Shown here piece after piece: positions 1-12,411 of a stretch of DNA of 64,000 nucleotides; position 1 is the first letter of the stretch; each line of letters begins with the position of its first letter. The position numbers and the translations under genes are program-made. The stretch spans positions 14,862,488-14,926,487 of the forward strand of contig CM049320.1 in NCBI GenBank assembly GCA_026874595.1, in the 5' to 3' direction. Below the pieces are notes generated by a model. The model saw only the letters and a program-made list of their open reading frames with translations. It was not told the origin of the DNA and made no database searches. The DNA is from Sipunculus nudus. Taxonomy: Eukaryota > Annelida > Sipuncula > Golfingiida > Sipunculidae.

Positions 1-1146
1 CAGTCGTTTCCCACAGTCATTGGCTTATAACATAATATACACAGCGTGAATTTGTTTTCGCATTTGAGTGTGATTTTCAGAACTCAGACCTGCGGTTCTG
101 GATAAATTGATTCCGCGGAAGGTAGCAACAGGTCATGTGACCTTTTAGTAGATTATATTTATGATGGTTTTGTCGCCTTTGATCGGTCTTGCATGAGTAC
201 CGTATCGACCGCTGTAAAAGGATTTCTGAAACACCGACAATGGTTTTAGGAATTAGTATTATTAATATGACAAACCCGTCAAATAGACATACCATTGCTC
301 TACCTACGTATATATTTTCAAACACTTTTTAGAAAATCCTATTGCAATGGCTTAAGGATTTTGTAATATTAATATGGTAAAGTGGTGTATATATATATGT
401 GTGTGTGTATGTTTGTTTTACATGCACACACAGGTAATTTTATCGAGTTGCATATTAATGATATTTTATCCGGTTTATAAACAGTAAAAACGTTTCAAAT
501 CAAAACATTAACCTTAATGCATATCCAGATTTACTATTTTAGATTACCCCATACAAATTTTACTATAAGAAAATCTACGTTAAATACATCCTACATTAAA
601 TCTCCAATATCTGCGGCTATGAATACCTCCTGTTTTAAAATGTAGTGTTTTTTTTTCGGACCGACACCCTTGAAAGTTGAAATTGTGTCTCCCTAGTAGG
701 AGGAAGGCTGCATTATTGAAATGATCGTCGGTATCCATGAAATTAACAGTAGCCAGCTAGCACTGATTTAAATACGATAAAGTGTCATCGGTTCTTTCCG
801 GTTAGACCACCTGTGCTTATCGTACTGAGTGTCATGCTCTTTTCCTAAGTGACACTAATACCCACGGTCCCTATCAAATAGACATCATGACACCCAAGTA
901 TCTTCTCAATTATTTCATCACTCTCTGTGGATGTCAGCATGGGCAGGACCTGCAGATCTCATTCCACAAGTTCCTTGTTCAGACTAGTTTAATAAGTCAC
1001 ACAAAGGAATTGTTTGAGGTGACCTACTTATATTTTTAAGGCTCGCCACGTAAGGGTATCTGTTAAACGGTTGGTGTTTGGATGATTTCTTTGGATAGCG
1101 CATGAAATATGCAACATAAAATAACACCAAATTCCACTTGAAACTA
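1..1146. other. AT-rich stretch without a gene
   Basis: No reading frame here looks coding. The only structure seen is a short compound (AT)n(GT)n microsatellite at about 387-411. The longest frame, on the minus strand at 77-325, has no recognisable motif and AT-driven codon use. Confidence 0.6.
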
Positions 1147-1425
1147 GAAATCTGCATTTTTATTCAGGGCTCCGCCTTGTGGGCGAGTCCCAATTCTGGA
1201 TAATCCCGAAACCAACCGTGTACCATTCACTTATTCGGCACATATTACCAGGTTCATTCCTGCACAAGTGACTGCACTATTGTGAATATTCCTTGATGCC
1301 GTTCCTGAATGCGGATCAAGTGCCGGATCCACCCTAAAATCTATCGATTTTTCATTTGCCCATTCCCGAAATGCCCTGAAAATTCCGTTCATGATTGCAT
1401 GGGATATGTCGTGAACAAACACAAA
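1147..1425 (+). mobile_element. Dispersed 3'-anchored repeat, family A, copy 1
   Basis: This stretch aligns by eye over most of its length with 41597-41905, and its 3' half aligns with 57861-58006. Shared landmarks are GAAATCTGCATT at the left, CTCCGCC, TATTCGGCACATAT/TATTTGGCATATAT-like text, CCGGATC, AAAATCTA, CCCGAAATG, TTCATGA and finally GTGAACA followed by an A/C-rich tail. All three copies lie in the same orientation, share the 3' end and differ at the 5' end. That pattern is expected of non-LTR retrotransposons or the short elements they mobilise. From memory, the tail resembles the 3' end of RTE-type elements of marine invertebrates, but the family assignment is unproven. Confidence 0.7.
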
Positions 1426-1455
1426 CATACACACGCAAACACACACACATACACG
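1426..1455. repeat. (CA)n-like simple repeat
   Basis: This imperfect ACAC/CATACACA run directly follows the GTGAACAAAC end of repeat family A. It may be the expanded tail of that element rather than an independent microsatellite. Confidence 0.7.
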
Positions 1456-2204
1456 AACGGAGATGAAGAGAGACGTTCTTTTAAAATAAATAACAATTTC
1501 ATCTCTTCTAATGGATTTGGTAATGTTTTATATAAAAATAGGTCATATATTGTGTCACACCTGTGCTACTTATAGACCAGCATATACGAGCATGTTAGTG
1601 CAATTAACGTTGCAGTTACTGTTCTGGTCCGTAAATAGGTTATATAAATATACATGTATATAGTTATTCATTATGAACTGCGTCCAACCAAGGCCAGACG
1701 GCGTGGGTTCATTTAGGAAGAACCTGCTGACCTTTCCTGCTGATTGCACACGTTCAAAACTGCACAAACATATCGTCATTGTTATACAACCATAACCCAA
1801 TAATATGTCAGGTTAATTGAAATTTATATCACCTGAACATGGGGGTACTATGATTATATGATTGCAGGTGGACAATAACTACCCACATTATAATGTATAA
1901 ATCGGACAGAACATGGTATAGTGTATGTTACGTAAAACTGAAATCATGTTTATTTATATTAAATATATAAAACGTTTATAATAAAATTTCATCAAAATAC
2001 TAAAACCAGTCTCAGTTTCTGGTATATAACACGTTTATATAAAAATATATAGGGTAGGTCTGTTACCACCTGGTTTAAAAGTAGCTTCCTCAAAGGTTTA
2101 TATATACCAGTGAGACATCTGAGATAACCTTAAAAGTGACTGATGAGTGTAATATCAGCAACTAACAGTCATGACTTTGTGCTCTTGATAACAGTTCATC
2201 AATG
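1456..2204. other. No gene seen
   Basis: The DNA is AT-rich, with a chance minus-strand frame at 1570-1800. No splice-bounded coding block or repeat could be recognised. Confidence 0.5.
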
Positions 2205-2545
2205 TTCGAATTTGACCTAGGCCTCCGTGCATTAGATGCATCAATGATGCGAGTATTATAACTGTGACTCTAATTCTTTTCAAGTTTTTGTTTTCACATT
2301 ATTTTAGCAAAGTCGGATCTCCGACCTTGAACATTGCGTCAGGGTCATTCTTACTGAACTAAACCTAGCCCATCAACAGATATATCAATGGTGCGAGTAT
2401 GGTGACTATAATTGTAATTCTTTTCAAGTTTATAATGGTGGCCGATGCAAGCACGGTGACTGTTTGTCAAATTGTTTTCAAGTTATTACGCTAACACCAT
2501 ATCGTGAACGGACGAAGAGACAAATTAACAGACGGGCCCTTACCA
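2205..2545 (+). repeat. Degenerate internally duplicated repeat
   Basis: A block beginning TCAATGATGCGAGTAT (2241) recurs as TCAATGGTGCGAGTAT (2385), 144 bases later. Both are followed by CTAATTCTTTTCAAGTTT-like sequence. A weaker third block (GATGCAAGCACGGTGACTG ... TTTTCAAGTTAT) follows. The segment ends in GAACGGACGAAGAGACA and AGACGGG, which resembles the GGACAGACGG tails of common marine-invertebrate interspersed repeats. The tail comparison is from memory and only indicative. Confidence 0.45.
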
Positions 2546-4505
2546 TTTCTATCCTACCGAGGGCGTCTTTGGCGACAACAGGGGACACTAAAAGTAGATG
2601 TACAGCTAACGTAACTGTTTAAATCATCTTCAGCTTGATACTGAAAGCGGATATTTAAACTTTTGTGTAATCTGCCAGAATCCCCTTCCCGTCAGCAAGT
2701 ATTCCTAGCAACAGTTTGCAAGAATCGGAGTCTGTAAAAAAACAGGAAACTCATGATAAATATATCAGTATGCCAGGCCTGTGGAACAGTAGGTGGTTCC
2801 AACATGCCTGAGAGCAATCCTATAATCTGACGCTAATGGCTGCACCTATCATTATGTACTAACTGCTTGACTTTTCTGCTGAGCGGGTCAGTTCCTCAAG
2901 AGGAGAACCAAACTTACGGTTAATAACACATACACACCAAGTAAAAGGGGTTGATGGTCTGAGTGATGTGGGTCTTTTTTCTCTTCAGATCTCTGTGGTA
3001 GAGAATCCGAGCAGTTCTGCTGATAAAAAGCCGTTGAAATTTTAAAGTTATGCGCAGCTCCTACAGGGAACAGATGGACTTCTTCTGTTTGATTTAACTT
3101 TCAACGTCAGTTCCCAGTCAAGGACTTGATTGATTTTACACTCCGTTTGTTCTGGTTCTAAGTGATCACACATATACCAAATACATGAACATTAGTAGCT
3201 GTAAGTTTGTTAAGAAATAACACACTCACCTGTGCCAGGCGAACGCCTTTGTTTAAACTAACTCGGGCGCAAATATAGCTTAAATATACCAGTGATATAG
3301 CAAATGAATATGTATATAACGCAAAATATATATGTAAATCACAAGTAAATTCTCATTCCTAGAAAGTCCTTATTCCAGGATAACCAACCTCATCAGCTAA
3401 GATGGGCGGGGGTTCAGTGTTTCATAATTCAGCCTTTTTTTTCGGTCTTACTGTCTGCCTGTTATTTTTTTAAACAAAACCTGAATGAATTCCAAAGGAG
3501 AAGGAATTAAGTTCAATTTTTAGATGAGATGAGAAAAGTTGACTTAAACTTAGGTTAATATAAGTAGATTGTATCTTTATCTGATTGTTAATATATTTGT
3601 CTGTCTGTGTTTTTATAGAGGCGAAATTTTCGGCGCTTATTGCTTTTTTATGAGATCATCAATGTTTAAAGATGGTAAAATCTCTATTTAGTCATATAAG
3701 GTATACATTGTTCTCTCCTGAAAATAAAACCTTACCAAAGTTGGTTCGAAATACTTTTAAAAATAACCAATTACAAATACAACTACTTTTAAAAGTAATC
3801 GATTACAATTACAACAACTTTTTGTTCTAAAAAAGTAATCGATTACCATTTCAATTACATGTACTTCTTGAAGTAATCGCAATTACCTTAGTGTCTTAGG
3901 ACAGTTTACCTCATGCAAGAACTACAATTGAGTTAGAGACTGGATTGAGCTCATAACATTTTTAACAGTCTCATTATAATTTAAAGGCACAAGCTACAAA
4001 ACTATATTATAAATTTAATCGCAGTAGGATATGTACAAAAAGGTCATTGTTAATGGGAATGTTATATTAAATAAACATTTCACGATATGTTGCCCATCGT
4101 CAGGACGTTCTCTGTGTTATGCGCGCCTGATAACGTCTTTTTTTTATATAAAACTTGATACCCCCAGAACTAATACTGTAACAATGACGTTAGACATTCC
4201 AGTAATACACTCAGGTATCTGCTCTGGGCCATTTTCGATTATACACCATATTCTGCAGACTAAAGGAAGAGAGATAATTAAATGCGAGTAGTCTGTTGTT
4301 CTTATTGATCGGATCTTTGTCTCCTTTGGGATCGTCAGTGCCTTTAGTTCGACGACTCAGCACTTTAGAACCACTACATCAATGAGGTTCATACGGTACG
4401 TCCAAGAAAATATCTCTTTATCCACGCTCCTCATGCAGATTATACGCTTCAGTCGTCCAAGATCTCCTTTGTTCTAATCGCTGCTTTGTGTGGCAAGATT
4501 CTCTG
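2546..4505. other. No gene seen; hAT-like repeat inside
   Basis: There is no supportable coding region. The only organised sequence is the GTAATCGATTAC cluster annotated separately at 3742-3895. A short frame at 4031-4291 has no motif. Confidence 0.5.
3742..3895. repeat. Clustered AAAAGTAATCGATTAC repeats
   Basis: The palindromic word GTAATCGATTAC and close variants occur about four times in 150 bases, interleaved with AATTACAA. Subterminal clusters of this word are, to my recollection, typical of decayed hAT-superfamily DNA transposons. No terminal inverted repeats or 8-bp target duplication were found here, so this is a fragment at best. Confidence 0.4.
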
Positions 4506-4650
4506 GGTTCCGCCACCAGGGCTGGCACAGGGCAAACATTTTTGTAATTAGACCAAAGAGAGCGCGGTATAGCATTGTGCATCCAGCTCCAAATTTAAAA
4601 ATTGGAACACCCGCTCTCGTTGGTCATATTCTTGACCCTGTGCCGGAACC
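4506..4650. repeat. Foldback hairpin, possible MITE
   Basis: The left arm runs from GGTTCCG (4506) through GGCACAGGGCAA and TTAGACCAAAGAGAGCG. Its reverse complement recurs as CGCTCTCGTTGGTC, TTGACCCTGTGCC and CGGAACC, ending at 4650. The arms are about 60 bases with a few indels; the left arm has about 12 extra bases after GGTTCCG. The loop is near the AAATTTAAAAATT stretch at 4593-4607. A short plus-strand frame (4490-4672) crosses the hairpin and is probably accidental. It could be a MITE or a fold-back element; a hairpin RNA precursor is possible but unsupported. Confidence 0.6.
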
Positions 4651-6561
4651 GGTGTACTCAGAGCAACGCTAACTGTATTTTTATTCTCTTAATTTGACTA
4701 TGCAGACATCAGTTAAAAGAAAACGAAGTTTTTTTTCTCCCCTTTCCTTATCTTTCCTTCTTTTGAGTCCCTTCAACATCGCTCGATCTTTCTGATATAA
4801 CTCTCTTTTTTCTTCCTGACCCGGTAATAATAATATATATATGATTGTATTTTAAAGACTCAAAGCTCAATTAAAAGTATTCTTTATGTGGGTGACTGCA
4901 TGTAGGTCCTGATGTAAAAGAAATAAAAGGAACATTTTTAGACTTCTATGGAAAGAGGTAAATCAGTTCACACAGACGGAAAATGCAGAAATATACCGGT
5001 AAAATGAGAAGCTTGTAACTGGAAAAAGCTCCGCGCTAATTGCCTGGAGATGCCAACCATTGGAATTATAATGAGGGAAATGACTTGCTGACGGACGGGG
5101 TATTTAACCTTGTAAGGTGAAAAGAGAAATTATCACACCAAATCATTCTTCAGACTCCAATGTCACTATTGGCCGCAAAGTTATTTTTACTTTAGATCCA
5201 CTGTATTTGTTTATTCTGACATCACTTGGTCCAGGGAGGTCCATACCATAGCCAAACAGTTATTGTCTTTCCATTATGGGACAAAAGAATACAGATACAG
5301 TTCTAGTATGCAATGCTGAAAAATCAATATGAATAGAAAGCGAAGTGAAACAAGAGTTAAATGGCTTAAATTTTAAACAAAATGTTCACCGACTTGAGGG
5401 ATGCAATTTTTCCACCGAATGGTTCAGGTGGTGGCTTCCAAAAATAAATTGAATTTTCCAGGAACTCTTTTAAACAAATAACCATTTAATAAAAAACCAG
5501 AATATCCTCGCTTTGGCCATGCTCATCATTCGTTGGGGTCATTAGAAATTTAAAGATGACATTAAATATTTATTTTGCTGAATTTGTTACATTTGTCACT
5601 ATATTGCTACCATGTGATATTATAACTCCAGCCTTCAATGTGGATTGACTTATCCTAACCCCCCCCCCCCACCAGGGCTAATTTTAATTTTTATCGGGTC
5701 TTTAAGCTTGTTTTGTAAATGCAAGGCCGGCGGAAGCGGGGCAGAGGATAAGTGTACGGGAAGAACTCGCTAAATATCTTTGCTCGGAATTTTTGCTTGC
5801 CAAAACTTGGTCATGGTTTAGATAAGAAAACATATGCCGCATCCTATCTTCGGAGTCTGATTTCATTTCAGATAAATGACTCTTTTAGATAAACTTATTT
5901 AACACATTCTACAAAATACTCTCACAGCAAATAGTATAAGTATTGCTTTTTGTATTGTATTGAATTTGACGAATGATCTGAAATGGGCCATTAGCATATA
6001 ACTCTGAGCATTTGGTAAAAAAATGGACTCAGATCAAGGTGGTAAAGTCCTTTGATCTGTGTTAGCCCACACTTAACGTAATATAGCTGAGAGTGCAACA
6101 ACAAGTTTATCTGTTATAATGGCTAATATACTTTTCTTTAAGAGCATGCGCACTGCATAACCTTCTGCTATATTCGGTCCCATGAGTCAGTATTTCTCTA
6201 GTTTTGTCAAACAGGATTTGTTAGAACCCAGCTAAAGGTTCCGCTCGGAAATTCGCCATTAAGACAGAGGCGGGATTTTAGACCTATCAATTTAAATTCA
6301 ACAACATCAGGAATAAGGTTTACATGTTGTTGTGTTCTAGGTTCCGTAGTGCAGGCTTTAATAGCAAGATAATATTTTAAAGTCGATGCAAGAGAGAAAA
6401 AAACTGATAAAGCATGGTCCATACTCTATACAGGTGTCCCCCTAATTTAATTTTTGTATAATTAGTGTAATTTTCAGGAATTATCAAACGTCAATATATA
6501 TAGACCAATAATGACTCTCGCCTTCCACTTCACATGAACAAGGCGATTAAACAGGACTAAC
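4651..6561. other. No gene seen
   Basis: This is AT-rich DNA with a C12 tract at 5659-5670. Short frames such as the one at 6207-6422 on the minus strand show no motif. Confidence 0.5.
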
Positions 6562-6900
6562 TCACTGGACTACCCATTCGGATTCTCTCTTAGGGTCACT
6601 TTTACTTTCAGTGACCTCAAGCGGCATCTGTTGCTGTATCACAGAACCACTGCTGGGCGCTGGTCGATTTGAAACAGCTCTTGGGCACAATGCAACAACA
6701 CTCTCATCAGCCAACAGTTTCAGGACACAAGAGCAACTGCCAATCATGAACCAACAGCGTGCGGGACGCTGGGCAACTCTTGTAGTAAGCAAATGAGATG
6801 GATTCATTGAAGAGACCGTCAGGAAAATTTGGCCTGTCTTACACAGATTTCCAATTTGCAGATTAAAGATGCCGCCAATATAACAGTTGGTATCATGCAT
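6562..6900 (-). CDS. Coding-like frame, unknown, possibly an exon or relic
   Basis: A 112-residue ATG-started frame runs from 6900 down to a TGA at 6562. It sits in a patch clearly less AT-rich than its surroundings. The C-terminal half is hydrophilic (ending SDPKRESEWVVQ) and the middle is Cys- and Ala-rich (ARCWFMIGSCSC). No family was recognised, and no signal peptide, membrane segment or catalytic motif stands out. No flanking splice signals or promoter were convincingly seen. A frame of this length can occur by chance in 64 kb, so it may also be a decayed transposon fragment. The base composition is the only argument for coding. Confidence 0.2.
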   Translation of the reverse strand: MHDTNCYIGGIFNLQIGNLCKTGQIFLTVSSMNPSHLLTTRVAQRPARCWFMIGSCSCVLKLLADESVVALCPRAVSNRPAPSSGSVIQQQMPLEVTESKSDPKRESEWVVQ

Positions 6901-7020
6901 GGTTCATTTCGATATATCGCGGTTACTAAGCAGCGTATGCTAAGATGACTTAGAAGTGTGCAAAGATGGTAAAAGTGCTGAGAACACTACACTTGTCTGT
7001 CATACCAAGGTACTCTAACA

Positions 7021-7557
7021 TTGTTTTCTTTGTTTCTCTTGTTTTCTCTTATTCTCTCACTCTCTCTTACTCTCTCTGTTGTCATTTGTCTATTTTTCTC
7101 TTTCTTTGTTTCTCCTGCTGTCAACGTCTTCTCTTTTTCTTTTATATTTTTCTTTTTTCTATCTTTTCATTTTCGTCTTTCACTCTGACTTTGACCCTCT
7201 CTCTTGTTGCCTCATTTTTTCTCTCGCTCTCTTTATCACAACATATATCTCACAATCTCTCTCTCATTTCTCTCTCTCCTTCTTTTTCTCTCCTTCACTT
7301 TCTCTCTGTGTGTTTCTCTCTCTCTCTCTCTCTCTCTTTCTATCTTTTTCTGTCTGTCTGTCTCCCTATCTGTTTCTGTCGCCCCTTTATTTCTTTCTGT
7401 TGTATTTATTTTGATCTCTTTATCTCTTGCTATCTCTCGTTCGGTCTGTCCGTCTTCTTCTCAATCTTTTGGTGTCTCTCTCAAATTTTCTTTATGTATT
7501 TTTTTGTCTTTTCCTTTGTCTTTTTTTCCCTCTCATTTTCTTTCTCTCTCTTGCCAT
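7021..7557. repeat. Long polypyrimidine (CT-rich) tract
   Basis: For about 540 bases the plus strand is overwhelmingly C and T, with (TC)n runs (about 7311-7337) and CTGTCTGTCTG words. The overlapping Ser/Leu/Phe-rich reading frames in all three plus frames are artefacts of this composition. Tracts like this can form triplex (H-) DNA. An ATG in good context (GCCATGG) immediately follows at 7555, but the 48-residue frame from it has no recognisable features. Confidence 0.85.
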
Positions 7558-7702
7558 GGAAAGAGTTGCAGCAAGGCAAGGTCAATGCCGAGTCCCATAC
7601 CTGTGTTTTGCGCTATTTAAGAGCAAAACGATGCATTTATTTTGTCTTCAGGTACCGGCAGTCCTCGCATATGTTACCTTTAACGTTGTAAGACAACCGT
7701 GA

Positions 7703-9096
7703 ATCAAGAAGAAATTGAACAATGGCAACCAAGTGGATTTCCGGCGAGCGATACCTTAAATTTTTAGGTATATAATTTTGGCCATACACACATCCGAGCC
7801 CTGGTCGGTAGCGGTCGGCCGAGGTATTCCAAATGACAGATCTAAACAGTTTTGTTCATCCAACATCAAAACAATATTTTTACATTATCAGCCCCTCTCC
7901 AGTTCTGTCCCTTTCAATCTAACAGTTAATATTGTCAACTGAGTTTCTTAATTTACCTTAAATCTAAAAGAGTAAACCCCTAAACCCCTCTATCTCTCCT
8001 GCTGCCTGATTAAAATATTATTCAGCAAAATGAGTCAAGCTACCAGGGTAAAAAGTCAAACTATTAATTCAAATATCTGTGACGTCTGATTTGGAATTAT
8101 CCGCACTAAAATTACATGATTTGGCAAGTTAATTTGTATTAACCGATCCCCGGTCCTAGCTACTTCACCTGATTAATTTCATCTACCACGCGTGAAATCT
8201 CTCCCCCATTTAGCTGACAAATAAGAAAATTAAGGTAATGAATATTTCAACAGCTTGCTTTTTGTAATTTACTGTTCATTAGGATAATCAATTAAACTAA
8301 ACTTTTATGATAATTTGCTAGGAGCTTTGAATCAATTTTAAAAGTCCGTCACTCAAACATTTACCTCTTGTATAAGACTGTAATTAATAATTAGTTATAG
8401 TGGCAGGTTAACAGTGAAAATTAAAATTTTTTAATATAGCGATCAATGGGACTGTAACAATGCACTGAATCGAAGCAAGTCATTAAACGATTGCGACATG
8501 CGATCATCGATTATTTTCAATCATTGAAATTACACTTTTGTTCATACCATTCTATCTATAGCTTATGCTATATTCTTTAAGTTTGGGATTTATGGACAGG
8601 TGGTGCATACGACTTGCAACCTTTCGGTACCCTCTAAACAGAACAAAAAGACTCAATGACTGGATATTTAGCTGGAAACTTATTTTTACTATGTGTCACA
8701 GTTGTTCAGTTTCACTAGAAAAATCATAGTTTCATTACTTGCTCAATATATGCCGTTATTTCTGTAGATAAAGGTGAAGGTCGCCAGGTGGGACAAATGG
8801 GGTTACTCAAACAAGCCCCACTTCACCAGTGGTAAATGTCACTGGGACCACATGCCGAATCCTTCTTTCCACTTGTCATTTGTGTTTACCATTTTTCCCA
8901 AAGGTAACGAATACAGTATTAAACTTATATTCAGTAATTTATAAATAATATTTCATCATGCAGCAAGGAGTGCTATCAAACAAGAAAAGTCGTCTTTCAT
9001 CCTCAAAATAACACAGTTATTGATGAGAAGAGTTTATATAAAATATTTCATGGAAATGCTTACATTATAATAACCAACATAACGACCTCGGAATAA
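7703..9096. other. No gene seen
   Basis: The DNA is AT-rich. Around 8450-8530 are ATCGATTATTTTCAATC-like words that may belong to an old DNA transposon, but no boundaries could be drawn. Confidence 0.45.
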
Positions 9097-9256
9097 GAAT
9101 ATTATTGTGTGCACGTCTTTGAAAGAATATTATTGTATGCAATTCTCTGAAGGGATATTGTTGTGTGAACGTCTCTGTAAGAATATTAATTATTTTCTGC
9201 ACGTCTCTAAAAAAATAATATTTGTGAACGTCTCTACAAGAAAATTATTATTTCTA
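9097..9256 (+). repeat. 28-bp minisatellite, about 5.5 copies
   Basis: Units begin at 9097, 9125, 9153 and 9181, a constant step of 28 bases; later units are less regular. The consensus resembles GAATATTATTGTGTGCACG followed by TCTCTGAAA. The units differ by point changes and small indels, so the array is old. Confidence 0.75.
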
Positions 9257-9559
9257 ATATTATTTTAGAGAATCAAATCGAAATGTATAAATCGGTTATT
9301 ACATTTAAACGAGGACACCTGAGCAAGTCGTCGGCCAAGTTATTAGAACCCCAAGCAGAATTGAAAGAAGATTAGAAAATATCAAACCATCTGGGGTCAA
9401 CATAAGAACGCACTGGGCAAATATCGGCAGTTTACATTTTAACGGTAATAACTGGAAAAATGAAATAAACCTACCGCAGGTTTCAGCTTGAATAACATGG
9501 AAACTTTTAACGCCAGCAAGATCCCTTCCTAGGCGTTTCCCTAGATGTATCTGCTGATG

Positions 9560-9745
9560 CCTTATATCAGTGTGTTAATATCGCAAGAGGTGAAGTGGGC
9601 ATCCGCTCCACCCAGAGCGCCGCTAGGCAGTAGGAAATACGGCTGGATCCCGTGCTGTGGCTTTAACTGGAGATCTTTATCCTTCTCAGCGTGTTACTGG
9701 ACGCAGGCGGATTAGCCAATCAGCGTCATGGGCTGTTGTCTTTGA
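9560..9745. promoter_or_regulatory. GC-richer patch with a strong CCAAT box
   Basis: This patch is richer in G+C and CpG than its surroundings and carries AGCCAATCAGCG around 9714-9725. That is an excellent match to the NF-Y CCAAT-box consensus. No TATA box, initiator or downstream coding exon could be tied to it. It is listed as a possible regulatory element only. Confidence 0.2.
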
Positions 9746-9869
9746 TAAACCCAACTGGTCTAAGTTACTCATAACGTATCAGAGCGCTACACTTACAAAC
9801 TCCACCTCTTTCTATATAATTCGTTCATGCTTTATATCCGTTAATTTGCACGTTTGCGTTCTCATATAA

Positions 9870-12180
9870 GAATGCTTGAATGAATTTTTTACTCTTAACG
9901 TTATGATCGAGACTATTTCTCATGTGCAACGTAATGCCGCCTCCGAAAAGATTCACCATTTTAAAGTCTATTAAGGCAGAAGTGTAGGGCAGAAATTATT
10001 AATATGGGGGGGGGGGGGGTCTGAGTCAACAATCCACCAAAGAAGTGAAACGGAGATTCGGGGCGCTCACATCAGGGTAGGCAATATTTAATATACAAGT
10101 TTTTAGAAGCACGCTTCGAGGCAGGTGCAACCTTATGTTGTGAACAAATTATATCAATAACTTAGGGAGAATCTAGAAAAACAAATTACTATTGTCTTTT
10201 CACAAACTTCACAAGACTTTATTGTATAAATGTTCACCTTTAAGAGTCATATATAAAAACCTGACAGGATGATGCATTTGTTGGAAATATTGAGGGTGGC
10301 GAAGAGAACTAAAAGCAACCCAGTGGCTGGCAACGTAGGATTACCTCTTGGTCAATAATTTTATATTACAATACAGTTTATTATAGTTTATATTACGACA
10401 TGAAATTTGTAATATTTCATAAATTTATGATGAGGTATATTTAAACATTATCTTATTTTCTCTCTAATGACTCCTTAAAGTTATTTTTTTGAAAAATGAC
10501 CTTCGTTTCTCGGTCCGCACACCCCTATCTCTTCAGAATGGAAGTGCCCCCTGCTATTGTGTGCACGTACTCAAATATTCACATTTATAAAACAACAACT
10601 CTCTGCAAAAACACAATGGAACAATAATATTTTATTTTTCTGTGTGTAATTGTTCATATAGCAAATCAAGGTATTGCGTATATTATTTAAAAACTGCAGG
10701 AGACCCTGTCCATTAAGATCATTATTCGATTCCATTTTCTGCAAAAAAACAGCTCCTAAGCTTTATTCTTTGTATATATTACTTGGTTTTGGCCTTGGGG
10801 TTGGGTATGTCTTTGTCTGAAACTCTGCACATGAATTCATTTCAATAAGTATATTGTGATTAAATTGAATAGATGATGTCTGTATATGTGGAGAGGAATG
10901 ATTGCCTGAAAAAAATAAGTTTGCTTGCATTGATGACTGAATAAGCAGCATTGTTGGAAATTAGTTGCAATCTGTTTTTCCCACGGCAAATATCGCTTAA
11001 AAAAGGAAAATGATTGAGCTTTATATAAAAGGCTAAGGACTAAGTAAATTGCAGATTTGGATCTGGTGGTAAAGTAATACCCATGGTTTCTTATTAGAGG
11101 AGGGTATTTAATTTGAATTTACTAATTCGATATCTTAAGTATTACCTGGTGAAATCGTTTATTAAGAATTCAATTTATCATTCCTAAAGACAGGTTAATA
11201 CCATAGCATACCTACTGACCGACGCAAGGGGACTGACCTCATGACCGGGGACCTCATGACCAAACACGCGACAACGAGACGCCCAATCTTGTCTTTCCTA
11301 TGCTCATACTTATTTGCATGTATGATTTTACTGAGAATCAATTTACTTGACAAAGAAATGTCCTCATTTGAGCCGAAAAGCTAATGTTTTTGTGCGTATG
11401 CCCCCCCCCCCCCCAGGTTTAACAAGTTGAAATTTTATTTTTACTTTTGATGTTTGTGTTCGTATTTAGAGAGATGCTGAATGAAGTGAGGGTTTTCAAG
11501 TTTTGGGTAACCCTTGTGCCCCTCGTTATTGCAAAATCCTTGATCAGCCTTTCTGTCCCCTGCTTCATACAGTACCACCGGATCCTATTTAATCATCTGA
11601 TAATCTGGTATCATGTACACATAGATGTCACCCCAGGAGACAGAAACTCTGTGACTTTCACAAGTGTATGACTCAGCTCTGACAGACAGTTTACTCCTCG
11701 GAGCCACGCAGTGATAGAAGGTGAAAAGCTGGTCACGTTCACGCAGCAGGCTAATTCAGGTTCCTGTGACTCGCAATGCGTGCTGAGTATTTTAATTGAG
11801 TTTCCTGTGGTTTAGCATACCGGATGTCAGTGGGCGGTATCGCTCGTGAGTGGAAATGTCTGAGAATATAACTAGGTTAATTTCTGGCGAACCAGCCGCC
11901 TTTTTAGGCCACCTGTATATATGTATTATAATTGACTGTGTTAGAACTGATTCATTGTTACGCAAATGCATCCTAAATGTACGTTTTCTGGCAGAATCAC
12001 TCCAAAGTTTGTTTCATTATATTCCATTGATCCTGAGAATGTTGTCATTATTTTGCGAAGGCACTATCGCAGAACCATCTTTAAGAAATTACGTCACTCC
12101 GTCAATTTCGTTATATTGTGATCTATTGTATTTGGAATGAAACTTCACTGTTCTTCAAGTAATATACAGGTAATTACTTA
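9870..12180. other. No gene seen; two homopolymer tracts
   Basis: This holds a G14 tract (10006-10019) and a C14 tract (11401-11414). The reading frames at 11447-11671 and 11850-12140 lack motifs and have AT-driven composition. Nothing else could be recognised. Confidence 0.5.
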
Positions 12181-12212
12181 TCTCTCTCTATCCTTCTCTC
12201 TCTCTCTCTCTG

Positions 12213-12306
<94 letters not shown>

Positions 12307-12350
12307 AAAAGAGATAATTAGAGACAGACAGAGACAGACAGAGACATATG

Positions 12351-12411
<61 letters not shown>

